A stretch of 6,470 nucleotides of DNA from contig CATOJU010000056.1 in NCBI GenBank assembly GCA_951800555.1, positions 1 through 6,470 on the forward strand, written 5' to 3'. The notes beneath the pieces are model-generated. The model was given only the letters and a program-made list of their open reading frames with translations, was not told the DNA's origin and searched no databases. This document shows positions 1 to 6,470 of the stretch, one piece after another. The translations under genes were made by a program, and so were the position numbers. This DNA comes from an uncultured Rickettsiales bacterium. Lineage in GTDB: Bacteria; Pseudomonadota; Alphaproteobacteria; Rickettsiales; UBA1997. Numbering within the stretch: position 1 is the first letter of the stretch; every line of letters starts with the position of its first letter.

Positions 1-2
1 AA

Positions 3-41
3 AATGGTGTTGAATGGGAAATTATAAATAAAAAAATATAA
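3..41 (+). CDS. Possible C-terminal end of a convergent gene from left of the window
   Basis: Reading the plus strand from base 3 gives NGVEWEIINKKI followed by TAA at 39-41, with codon choice like the other genes here. If real, it is the tail of a plus-strand gene converging on the 86-residue gene, and the two hairpins at 103-169 would lie between the gene ends. Twelve codons are too few to prove coding, and a minus-strand frame is also open across this edge, so this is only a suggestion. Confidence 0.25.
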   Translation, partial: NGVEWEIINKKI

Positions 42-102
42 AGTAAATCGTTATTTTCTAATACTTAATTAATTTTATATTTGTAAATTTATTATTAAAG
101 GA

Positions 103-129
103 GACTATTATTTATTAGAAATAATAGTC
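103..129. repeat. Second hairpin (11-bp perfect inverted repeat)
   Basis: GACTATTATTT (103-113) and AAATAATAGTC (119-129) are perfect complements around the loop ATTAG. With a bulged A at 102, a further G-C pair (101 with 130) can form. Neither strand has a clean T-run after the stem, so a terminator role is not secure. It may back up the adjacent hairpin at 132-169, or serve a gene converging from the left. Confidence 0.5.
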
Positions 130-131
130 CA

Positions 132-169
132 AAAATTAATACTTATAAAGCATTATAAGTATAAATTTT
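132..169 (-). terminator. Hairpin terminator after the 86-residue gene
   Basis: The arms ATACTTATAA (139-148) and TTATAAGTAT (153-162) pair perfectly around a four-base loop. Beyond a single A/A mismatch the stem continues for six A/T pairs to 132 and 169. It starts 29 bases after the stop codon. On the minus strand the 3' side leads into TTTTT, followed by GG. The stem is very AT-rich, so its strength is uncertain, but position and T-run fit an intrinsic terminator. Confidence 0.6.
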
Positions 170-198
170 AAAAATCAAAAATTCATATTTCTATTACC

Positions 199-459
199 CT
201 ATTTCAAATAATTTTTATCTTTTTGTTTTTCTGCTTTATTCCACACATATTTTGGATTAAGGTTAGCATATTCGCAAACAGTTAGGAAATCTTTATTTTT
301 AATATTAAACCATAAAGTTGCTTTAACTCTATAGGTATTTGCTATTTTCTTTTTAGAATTATTTTTTAGATCTATAAAAGCTTGTAAAATAACAGATCTC
401 CAAAGTGCTTGAATCTTGTCAAGATCATCAATTGAATTTGAAATGAGTGTTTTGCTCAT
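199..459 (-). CDS. Small conserved-type protein with helix-turn-helix-like C-terminal half
   Basis: This gene encodes 86 residues, basic and without signal peptide or membrane segment, so probably cytoplasmic. The ATG at 459-457 has a good Shine-Dalgarno AGAGGA five bases upstream, which settles the start. Residues 19-33 (LWRSVILQAFIDLKN) look like an amphipathic helix and 34-46 are Lys-rich. Residues 57-77 (DFLTVCEYANLNPKYVWNKA) have the helix, turn, helix spacing of a small DNA-binding motif, with Leu-Asn-Pro at the turn. From memory, short proteins with this LWR...QA.xD and F.TVCE.A.L.P.YV pattern recur as hypothetical proteins in Rickettsiales and other alphaproteobacteria, some near phage genes; I cannot name the family or give a function. 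It lies 274 bases downstream of the VirB6-like gene beyond a strong terminator, so it is probably transcribed separately. It has its own terminator-like hairpin 29 bases after the stop. Confidence 0.8.
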   Translation of the reverse strand: MSKTLISNSIDDLDKIQALWRSVILQAFIDLKNNSKKKIANTYRVKATLWFNIKNKDFLTVCEYANLNPKYVWNKAEKQKDKNYLK

Positions 460-464
460 ATTAA

Positions 465-470
465 TCCTCT
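465..470 (-). promoter_or_regulatory. Ribosome binding site of the 86-residue gene
   Basis: The minus strand reads AGAGGA, then TTAAT, then ATG. A purine-rich Shine-Dalgarno match with a five-base spacer supports the ATG at 459-457 as the true start. Confidence 0.75.
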
Positions 471-488
471 GATTTAATTAGTAATATT

Positions 489-557
489 TATGAATAATTT
501 GATTAAACATATAGCATATATATGAATAATTCAAAACTATAAAAATATATATATGAA
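489..557. repeat. Direct repeats upstream of the 86-residue gene, about three helical turns apart
   Basis: TATGAATAATT occurs exactly at 489-499 and 521-531. A shorter TATGAA lies at 552-557. The starts are 32 and 31 bases apart, close to three turns of DNA, so the copies would face the same side of the helix. They sit between the candidate promoter and the start codon. A regulator binding site is possible, but low complexity makes chance repeats likely. The rest of the 460-733 spacer shows no gene. Confidence 0.3.
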
Positions 558-577
558 AAATTATATTGCATTATCAA
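548..577 (-). promoter_or_regulatory. Possible sigma70-type promoter for the 86-residue gene
   Basis: On the minus strand TTGATA (577-572) is followed after 18 bases by TATATA (553-548), giving a leader of roughly 80-90 bases. A perfect TATAAT also occurs at 565-560 but only with a poor -35 (TTCCAT, 19-base spacer). In sequence this AT-rich such matches arise by chance. The better support is indirect: the gene lies after a strong terminator and needs its own promoter somewhere in 470-660. Confidence 0.22.
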
Positions 578-660
578 GATTAATATGGAAGTACAAAATT
601 TTTTTTAAGTCTTCTATATAGAAAATATTAAAAGTTTATTATAAAAGTATTTATAAAATA

Positions 661-695
661 AAAATCCTTAGAATATTGAATATTCTAAGGATTTT
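661..695 (-). terminator. Rho-independent terminator after the VirB6-like gene
   Basis: This is a perfect inverted repeat with two 17-base arms (AAAATCCTTAGAATATT and its complement) around one central base; as RNA it would form a stem of about 15 pairs with a loop of about five bases. It begins 39 bases after the TAA at 734. On the minus strand the stem runs directly into TTTTTATTTTAT, the T-rich flank expected for intrinsic termination. The plus-strand flank (ATTTTATCATC) is weaker, so the minus direction is favoured, although some bidirectional action is possible. Confidence 0.8.
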
Positions 696-733
696 ATCAT
701 CTTAATTTTAATTTATTATTTGTTTTTTAGTAT

Positions 734-3700
734 TTATTTAGACTGATTATTATCTCTTGTAGTTTTATTTTCAGTTTTAGTATCATTATTATTATCATTA
801 CTCTCTTCTTCAGTTGGGATATCCTCTTCTTCTACAAAATTATTTTTATTCTTTCTTCTTTCTTTCTCTGCTTCTCTTGCGTTTATTCTATTTTTAATGA
901 TTGAAGTTTTATATTTTAATTTATTATTATTACTTTTTCTTTCAGCTAATTCTTCTTCAAGCTCTTTCATTTCATCTTCTAATTTTTGTTTTTTCTTTTC
1001 ATAATATGATTTTTTAAATATATGATTTCCTTTACTAAATTCTTCTAGTTTTTCTTCTGTTTCATTTAATTGTCTTCTTTCTTCTTCAATATTTTCTTTT
1101 AATTTTTCAACTCTCTTTTCAGATTTAATATTCTTAAATGCAATATTAATATTTTCACCTGTAGTTGTAAACACATTTTTAACTTCATCAACAGCTCTTT
1201 TAGTATGAACCTTTACAATTCTAGAGGCAGCTGCCCTAAGCGCCGCATCGCCCTCTCTGAAGGCATCTCTTGCTTTACTAAGTACAGCACCGACATTACC
1301 AAGTCCAGCGCCGACATTACTAACTGCTGCACCCATATAACCAGCTCCTCTTCCAAGAGCTTTGACAAATTTTGTGCCAGCTTTATCATTTGCATTTTTC
1401 TTAAGATCACCTGATTTAATATCATTAAAGCTTATAGCCTTTCCAATATTAGCAGTTTTATTTATAAAGCTATCCAATGCAGCTCCTGGCGCTTTTACTA
1501 AATAATCGCTTCTGAATGTTTCAAGTGATTTACCAGCTCCCATAGCACCGCCTTCTCTTATTTCCTTGCCGTTTTCATCAGTTTCACCAGTTTTTTTTCC
1601 TAAAATAACTTCTTCAGTACTATTTCCTTCACTACCAGCTACGCTATGACCGCCAGACAATCCCATTACACTTGCACCACTTCCATTTGACATAAAATTA
1701 AATATTTGTTTAACAATATTATCAAATGTTTCTAACATACTATCGGATAATGTGAATAACATAACAATCATAAGCATATCTAATAAAAACGACATTAATC
1801 CATCAGCAAATAATCCTTTTATGTCATTTGGAGAAAGACCACCTATCAAATTATTTGTTAGACATACAAAAGAAGAAGCAGAACCAGCAAAACATTTTAT
1901 ACTTGCTCCTCTTCCCCTCCAATCATGCTTTATAAACATAACGTTTTTCAATAAAATAATATCTAAAATATTGATATAAAATATCATTATACATAAATTG
2001 AATGTTGGTTTTATCACTGTATCAATAATAAGTTCAAACCAAGTATTTACCATTTTTTTGGTTCTTTCATAAAACATTAATGGTAATACGATTGGTGAAA
2101 CAAATATAAGAATTGATAATGTAAAGAATGATGATAAAAATATATATAAAACTTTTATTACCACATTAAACATTATAAATACAAAACTCATCACAAAACC
2201 AAATAATACTGAACCAACAGTAGTAATAACTCTTTGAATTAAGCTAGTTGTTTTTTTAGTACCATCTTTTAAATTCTGCGTTTTTTCTTTAATGCCCTCA
2301 AATAAATAATTTGGCACTATCATCATTGCACTAAAAATAATTAAATTTGGCACCATTCTATCAGTACTAAAACCTAAATATCTAATAAATTTACAATCTA
2401 AAGTATCAAATAAAGCAAGGTAACTTTTATCTTTTTTATATTCAGTAGTATCAAAATAACAGCCATCGTAATATTTACTCCATACATTTCTTGTATCATA
2501 TGTTGTTACTTGACTACTGTTGTAATGTATGCCGTCACCATTATATAACTCCTCTTTAATACTATCTTTTTCTTCATTTTTAAAAGAACCAGCTATGCTA
2601 ATAGTTTGATTATTTTCATCTATTTTATAAATAACAAGTCTACTTGAATTATTATCATTATATTCATCAATGAAAGATATAAGTTTAGCCATTTCTTGAT
2701 TTGTTGAAATAATTAATTTTCCTTTTGATTGGTATCTTTTATTTTCTTTCGGCGCTATGTAAATTTGATTTTTAGTAACTCTTGTATAACCAGTATCACA
2801 ATAGCCAGTTAATTCATTAATAGTTTTATAATTAATATTATCAAATATATCATATCTATAACAAATAGCGTGAAAATCTTCATCTTCTTCGTCACTTATT
2901 TTATCATATCTTTCAATATCCAATTGTTTTGGTTCGCCTCCTTTTAGACTCAACATTTGATTATTTGGATTATTTATTGCTTTAATAAGCAGATTATTCA
3001 CAAAGTTAAATGTACCAGTTGAAAAATTTACTAAACGTGTATATACTCCTTGTTGCCAACCATTATAGAATATTAACCAAGTTACAAGAGAAAATTTAAA
3101 AACATTAAATACTAATTTGCCAACATTTTCAGGTCTTGTAAAATCTCCGATTTTTCCCAATAAAAACATTTTATAAAAATAAATAACAAGGAACAATGTT
3201 AAAGCAACTCTAATAATATTTATAAAATTTCTTTGAAGTTTTAAAAATGGATTGTAATTAGTTGGCAATAATTGCCCTTTTACAATATAAACATCTTTCT
3301 CGTCAATATCATCATATCTTTTATCGTATTTTTTCTCAAAAAACTCAGTATCTTTATTTTTTAAAGCAGTTTCAATATCTTCAGCTGTGTCAGAATCACA
3401 AAAACCATCATTATTTATAGCATGTCCATCTAAACATAAACTATTACCAGCTACCCCATTTATTAGATTTTTAAGACTTTCATGTATACATTCAACTATT
3501 GGTGCAGACAATTGTCTTGGTAAACCAAGAGTAGTGCCCTGTAAAAGATTTCTTGAATTATTTGTATAACCAGTACAAGAAGAATCCATAAATAGCGTTG
3601 AACTATCTTCTCTTTCTTCCATTAACCTCTCATCTTCTACTTCAACACAGTGAGCTCTATATTGACAAAAGTTTTTTATTTGTCCGTAAGCTGATGATTT

Positions 3701-6470
3701 TAAATTATTAACTAGATATTGACTGATATTATATTTAGTTACAGCTATATTTGGAATCCCTTTATCAGTTATAGCTGTGAAACCTTTTTCAAATATATTA
3801 TTAAATTTTTCATTACAATCTGTCATATCAGTTGGATCACAATTTATTTCAGATAATAGTCTTAATTCGCTTACAGTTAAATCTTTAATTTCTTTTTTAC
3901 TACTAATAATATCACTTATTTTTTCATAATTATAAATTGTTTTAAAATCATTTTTATTATAGCTGCATTCGCTACTATTACAACCCATATCTTTAGAAAC
4001 TTCATTAAAAATATAAGAAGCAAATTTCGAACTTTTTTCACTTAAACTTTTATATTCCTCTCTCATATCGGCACTAAATAAACCTTTTCTACAATCATCA
4101 GCATTCAAATGAGTAGAACCTCTTTCTATTGTATTTTCTAAATCTAAATCTGGATCTATTGTATTAGCATCACAATAGGTAGCTTTATAATTTAAACCAG
4201 CATTCAATTTAAAATCAAAAGGACACATACCATAGCTAAATACACAAACATGATTAGTTCCAATTTTTTTTGTAGCTTCAAACTTAACGCCATCTAATTC
4301 ACAAGTATATTTAAAGAAATCGCCATCATTTTGTACATTAGAAAATAAATCAGCAATATTGCTTGTCATTTTTGTATTTTCATCCGCATATTCTTCAACT
4401 ACATTTGAAAAACAAAAAGTATTATGATTATTACTTTTATTTTCTAGACATATAAGATGTCTACTTCTATATTGGCAACATTTTCTTGCTTCTATAAATG
4501 CTTCTTGGCACTGTTTACTATATTTATTTCTCAATTCTCTTGAAGCGCTGCCTTCTGGTAATAAATAATATTCACCATTTTCATAAGATATCATATTTTT
4601 TTTATCTTCATCATAAATTTGATCTTTATATAATATACAAGAACTTTTGCCATCATAATAAAATCTACTACAAGCGAAATTGGCTTTATCATTACCCCTC
4701 ATATAATATTTTTGATAAATAGACTTAAAACCTTTTTGTTGAGGAGTTCTTGGATCTATACAAAAATGATGATCATAACCACCATCTTTGAATAAATAAG
4801 CTCTATTATCAAATTCTTTACCTGAATTAAGTACATTTTTTTCTATTGGTCCAGAGTCATATTCTTTACCACCATATACATATTCCCTAAATATCCTGTT
4901 TTTTATATCTTTGTTTAATTTAGATATTTGCTGATTTGAACCTGTTTTGCAAAATCCTTCTCCATCGGTACAAATATTATCGTTAGAAATTTTTCCGCAT
5001 TCTCCTCCTTCTTTAGCAGATATACCATTAATACAATCATATATTTTTTTATAATATGAATTAGAATTAACCCCTTTTGTGTAATATTTTCCATCTGTTG
5101 TTTTTGAATAGGTGAACCAATCATATCCGCAAAATGTATAATTTTTTATTGCACTTTTTGCTTTTTCATGATGACTATTTGCCATTCCAAGAACAACTCC
5201 CCTAGAAGTAGTGGTAAAGGCTGCATAAGCTCCAATTGTAGTTCCTAAACAAACTGCATAAGCTACGGCACTTACAGGATCTGTCGGTATACCAAATAAA
5301 GCAGTCATAAGAAAACTAAAAGTAAATTCTACACCCAATATAGCCATAAAATTAACTGGATCATAAATAAATCTATTATCTGCAAAAAAACGCAAAGCAC
5401 CTCTACTAATAACTCCAGCTAATCTGAAAATCATATTTTTTGTTAAATTTATTGATGCTTTTTCTGCTGCTCTCGCTGCTTTTTCTGATTTTTTTATTGC
5501 TTTTTCTGCCGCTTCTCTTGCTTCTTTTGCTGTCTTTTTTACTTTTTCTACCGCTTCTCCCGTTGCTTCTCCTATTGCTTGTGCTGCATCTATTGCTTCG
5601 TCTGATTTTTTTGCTGCCATTTCTGCTGCCTCTTTTGCTGCTTTTTCTTTTGCTGCTTTTCCTGATTTTAAATCAGCAATTGTACAAACTACATCGGCAA
5701 TTGCTTTTTGTATATCATAAGCTATTAATATAGGTTGTGTTAAATCTTTTACACATTGCTCAGAAGCTGCGGTATAAGAATAAGAACATTTTGTATTTGA
5801 AGGTTCTATTAAACCTCCTACATTTTTAAAATTTTCGTCAATTATATTATGTGTTTCAATTTTATCTTCTTTATTTTTTACTTTATATTCAAAATCGCAA
5901 AGCCCAGTTTCATCATTAACTTTTATATCTAAAGGATATATAGGAAAAATTGGGTGTTCTAATCCACCTCGTGAAGCTGGGCCACTTCTATGGATTAAAT
6001 CTGTTTCTTCTTCATAAATATTCTGATATCTACAATATAAATTTGAAGAATAAGTTTGATCTAAGGCCATAACACTATTTGCATCTTTGTCTGACACACC
6101 AATAACACTTACAATCATACCAGCACCAGTAAGTATAGAACTTATATCGCCAGTAAAAGCCTTTGCAATATCATTTTTATTAAGATTTAAACCTTGTCCT
6201 ATATATACAAAAGATTTTATCATAGATCCAATACCAGGAACCCAATCAAGACCATTCAAAAATGACGTTGCTCCATCTGAAAAATTACCTTTTAAACCTG
6301 AATCTTCTTTATTTGTTCTGACAATAATACTAGAGCCATCAGTAATATAATTATAATTATTTATATCAGCATATACTTTATTAAATATTATAAATTTAAT
6401 ATATTTACTATTGTCATTTCTATTAATTTTAATATCAAAATTATAGAAAAAACTTAAAAAACTAATTATA
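734..6470 (-). CDS. virB6: Giant VirB6/TrbL-family type IV secretion protein, 5' end outside window
   Basis: Inner-membrane channel component of a P-type T4SS; VirB6 helps pass substrate across the inner membrane. The frame is open from the right edge to TAA at 734-736, giving at least 1911 residues against roughly 300 for Agrobacterium VirB6; rickettsial paralogues are often far longer. Seen in order (residue 1 = TTG at 6259): hydrophobic stretch at the window edge; weak hydrophobic segment ~37-57; Ala/Lys/Glu helix 199-274; membrane hairpin ~303-323 and ~328-350; Cys-rich region 377-954; VirB6 core ~1008-1525 with segments near 1010-1032, 1046-1066, 1303-1321, 1346-1368, 1370-1396, 1408-1437 and 1484-1506; Gly/Ser linker 1525-1545; coiled coil ~1711-1803; acidic and Asn-rich tail. 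The family signature is FVSPIVLPLMFYERTKK (1386-1402) followed by a Trp and a Lys-Pro within a helix. No start codon or ribosome binding site is visible. The family call is confident; which paralogue is unknown. Confidence 0.87.
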   Translation of the reverse strand, partial: IISFLSFFYNFDIKINRNDNSKYIKFIIFNKVYADINNYNYITDGSSIIVRTNKEDSGLKGNFSDGATSFLNGLDWVPGIGSMIKSFVYIGQGLNLNKNDIAKAFTGDISSILTGAGMIVSVIGVSDKDANSVMALDQTYSSNLYCRYQNIYEEETDLIHRSGPASRGGLEHPIFPIYPLDIKVNDETGLCDFEYKVKNKEDKIETHNIIDENFKNVGGLIEPSNTKCSYSYTAASEQCVKDLTQPILIAYDIQKAIADVVCTIADLKSGKAAKEKAAKEAAEMAAKKSDEAIDAAQAIGEATGEAVEKVKKTAKEAREAAEKAIKKSEKAARAAEKASINLTKNMIFRLAGVISRGALRFFADNRFIYDPVNFMAILGVEFTFSFLMTALFGIPTDPVSAVAYAVCLGTTIGAYAAFTTTSRGVVLGMANSHHEKAKSAIKNYTFCGYDWFTYSKTTDGKYYTKGVNSNSYYKKIYDCINGISAKEGGECGKISNDNICTDGEGFCKTGSNQQISKLNKDIKNRIFREYVYGGKEYDSGPIEKNVLNSGKEFDNRAYLFKDGGYDHHFCIDPRTPQQKGFKSIYQKYYMRGNDKANFACSRFYYDGKSSCILYKDQIYDEDKKNMISYENGEYYLLPEGSASRELRNKYSKQCQEAFIEARKCCQYRSRHLICLENKSNNHNTFCFSNVVEEYADENTKMTSNIADLFSNVQNDGDFFKYTCELDGVKFEATKKIGTNHVCVFSYGMCPFDFKLNAGLNYKATYCDANTIDPDLDLENTIERGSTHLNADDCRKGLFSADMREEYKSLSEKSSKFASYIFNEVSKDMGCNSSECSYNKNDFKTIYNYEKISDIISSKKEIKDLTVSELRLLSEINCDPTDMTDCNEKFNNIFEKGFTAITDKGIPNIAVTKYNISQYLVNNLKSSAYGQIKNFCQYRAHCVEVEDERLMEEREDSSTLFMDSSCTGYTNNSRNLLQGTTLGLPRQLSAPIVECIHESLKNLINGVAGNSLCLDGHAINNDGFCDSDTAEDIETALKNKDTEFFEKKYDKRYDDIDEKDVYIVKGQLLPTNYNPFLKLQRNFINIIRVALTLFLVIYFYKMFLLGKIGDFTRPENVGKLVFNVFKFSLVTWLIFYNGWQQGVYTRLVNFSTGTFNFVNNLLIKAINNPNNQMLSLKGGEPKQLDIERYDKISDEEDEDFHAICYRYDIFDNINYKTINELTGYCDTGYTRVTKNQIYIAPKENKRYQSKGKLIISTNQEMAKLISFIDEYNDNNSSRLVIYKIDENNQTISIAGSFKNEEKDSIKEELYNGDGIHYNSSQVTTYDTRNVWSKYYDGCYFDTTEYKKDKSYLALFDTLDCKFIRYLGFSTDRMVPNLIIFSAMMIVPNYLFEGIKEKTQNLKDGTKKTTSLIQRVITTVGSVLFGFVMSFVFIMFNVVIKVLYIFLSSFFTLSILIFVSPIVLPLMFYERTKKMVNTWFELIIDTVIKPTFNLCIMIFYINILDIILLKNVMFIKHDWRGRGASIKCFAGSASSFVCLTNNLIGGLSPNDIKGLFADGLMSFLLDMLMIVMLFTLSDSMLETFDNIVKQIFNFMSNGSGASVMGLSGGHSVAGSEGNSTEEVILGKKTGETDENGKEIREGGAMGAGKSLETFRSDYLVKAPGAALDSFINKTANIGKAISFNDIKSGDLKKNANDKAGTKFVKALGRGAGYMGAAVSNVGAGLGNVGAVLSKARDAFREGDAALRAAASRIVKVHTKRAVDEVKNVFTTTGENINIAFKNIKSEKRVEKLKENIEEERRQLNETEEKLEEFSKGNHIFKKSYYEKKKQKLEDEMKELEEELAERKSNNNKLKYKTSIIKNRINAREAEKERRKNKNNFVEEEDIPTEEESNDNNNDTKTENKTTRDNNQSK
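1285..1320 (-). repeat. Short 21-bp direct repeat coding NVGA units in the VirB6-like tail
   Basis: CAGCACCGACATTAC at 1285-1299 recurs at 1306-1320 with one difference, a 21-base period. On the coding strand it gives NVGAGLG then NVGAVLS (around residues 1648-1661), inside a Gly/Ala-rich amphipathic stretch of the cytoplasmic tail. This stretch is noticeably richer in G and C than the rest of the gene. Confidence 0.55.
5456..5529 (-). repeat. 21-bp tandem repeats coding coiled-coil heptads
   Basis: On the plus strand TGCTTTTTCTG occurs exactly at 5456-5466, 5477-5487 and 5498-5508, a strict 21-base period. A fourth copy matching 9 of 11 bases starts at 5519. On the coding strand each period is one seven-residue unit (AEKAIKK, SEKAARA, AEKASIN) within the Ala/Lys/Glu helix at residues 199-274 of the VirB6-like protein. 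Nucleotide identity at a heptad period suggests growth by unit duplication rather than amino-acid bias alone. Confidence 0.7.

Noticed and set aside
460..733. Small RNA gene or tRNA in the spacer
   Set aside because: Apart from the terminator palindrome there is no cloverleaf-like or conserved structure; the spacer is low-complexity AT-rich sequence.
1205..1425. Open frames on both strands overlapping the VirB6-like tail
   Set aside because: They lie within a confidently coding frame, begin without a Shine-Dalgarno, and exist because this stretch is locally less AT-rich and so has fewer chance stops.
4498..4722. Plus-strand frame of 74 codons rich in Tyr, Ile and His
   Set aside because: It is antisense to the Cys-rich region; the composition is that expected from reversed AT-rich codons and nothing supports expression.
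5440..5733. Plus-strand open stretch of 97 codons, almost all leucine and phenylalanine
   Set aside because: It is the antisense of the Ala/Lys/Glu helix of the VirB6-like protein; GCT and AAA-type codons read backwards give Leu and Phe. It has no ribosome binding site and no plausible protein character.
734..6259. Complete gene starting at TTG 6259-6257
   Set aside because: The frame continues open for 70 codons to the window edge and no ribosome binding site is seen before the TTG, so the gene is better treated as 5'-partial.
6087..6350. Plus-strand frame of 87 codons near the right edge
   Set aside because: It is wholly antisense to the open VirB6-like frame, with no ribosome binding site and no recognisable domain.

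Overview
The window is very AT-rich, and its genes use A/T-ending codons almost throughout. It carries the greater part of one giant VirB6/TrbL-family membrane protein of a type IV secretion system (T4SS). Very long VirB6 paralogues with large N- and C-terminal extensions are characteristic of Rickettsiales (Rickettsiaceae, Midichloriaceae, Anaplasmataceae), so the most likely source is an obligate intracellular alphaproteobacterium of that order. The genus cannot be fixed from this sequence.

Layout, read along the minus strand, which carries both clear genes. From the right edge down to 734 lies a single uninterrupted reading frame of at least 1911 codons. Its 5' end is outside the window. 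It encodes, in order: a hydrophobic stretch at the window edge, an N-terminal extracytoplasmic region, an Ala/Lys/Glu helical heptad-repeat segment, a membrane hairpin, a region of about 600 residues with 28 cysteines, the multi-spanning VirB6 core with a 230-residue central loop, and a cysteine-free cytoplasmic tail with a charged coiled coil. A strong hairpin with a T-rich 3' flank (661-695) ends this unit. A spacer of 274 bases separates the two genes; it holds that terminator, a possible promoter and phased direct repeats. Next comes an 86-codon gene (459-199) for a small basic, helix-turn-helix-like protein, followed by a second hairpin terminator (132-169) and another hairpin (103-129). 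At the extreme left edge a short plus-strand open stretch (3-41) may be the last codons of a convergent neighbour.

How they work together: the VirB6 homologue is expected to sit in the inner-membrane complex of the T4SS, with its very large cysteine-rich part in the periplasm or beyond. The small protein appears to be a separate transcription unit, and nothing in the sequence ties it to secretion. Nothing resembling an RNA gene, CRISPR array or insertion sequence was seen. The least ordinary elements are the cysteine-rich extension, the heptad expansion, and an A8 tract placed so that slippage in either direction would remove the cytoplasmic tail. Residue numbers for the large protein count from the TTG codon at 6259-6257, which is a counting reference and not a proposed start.
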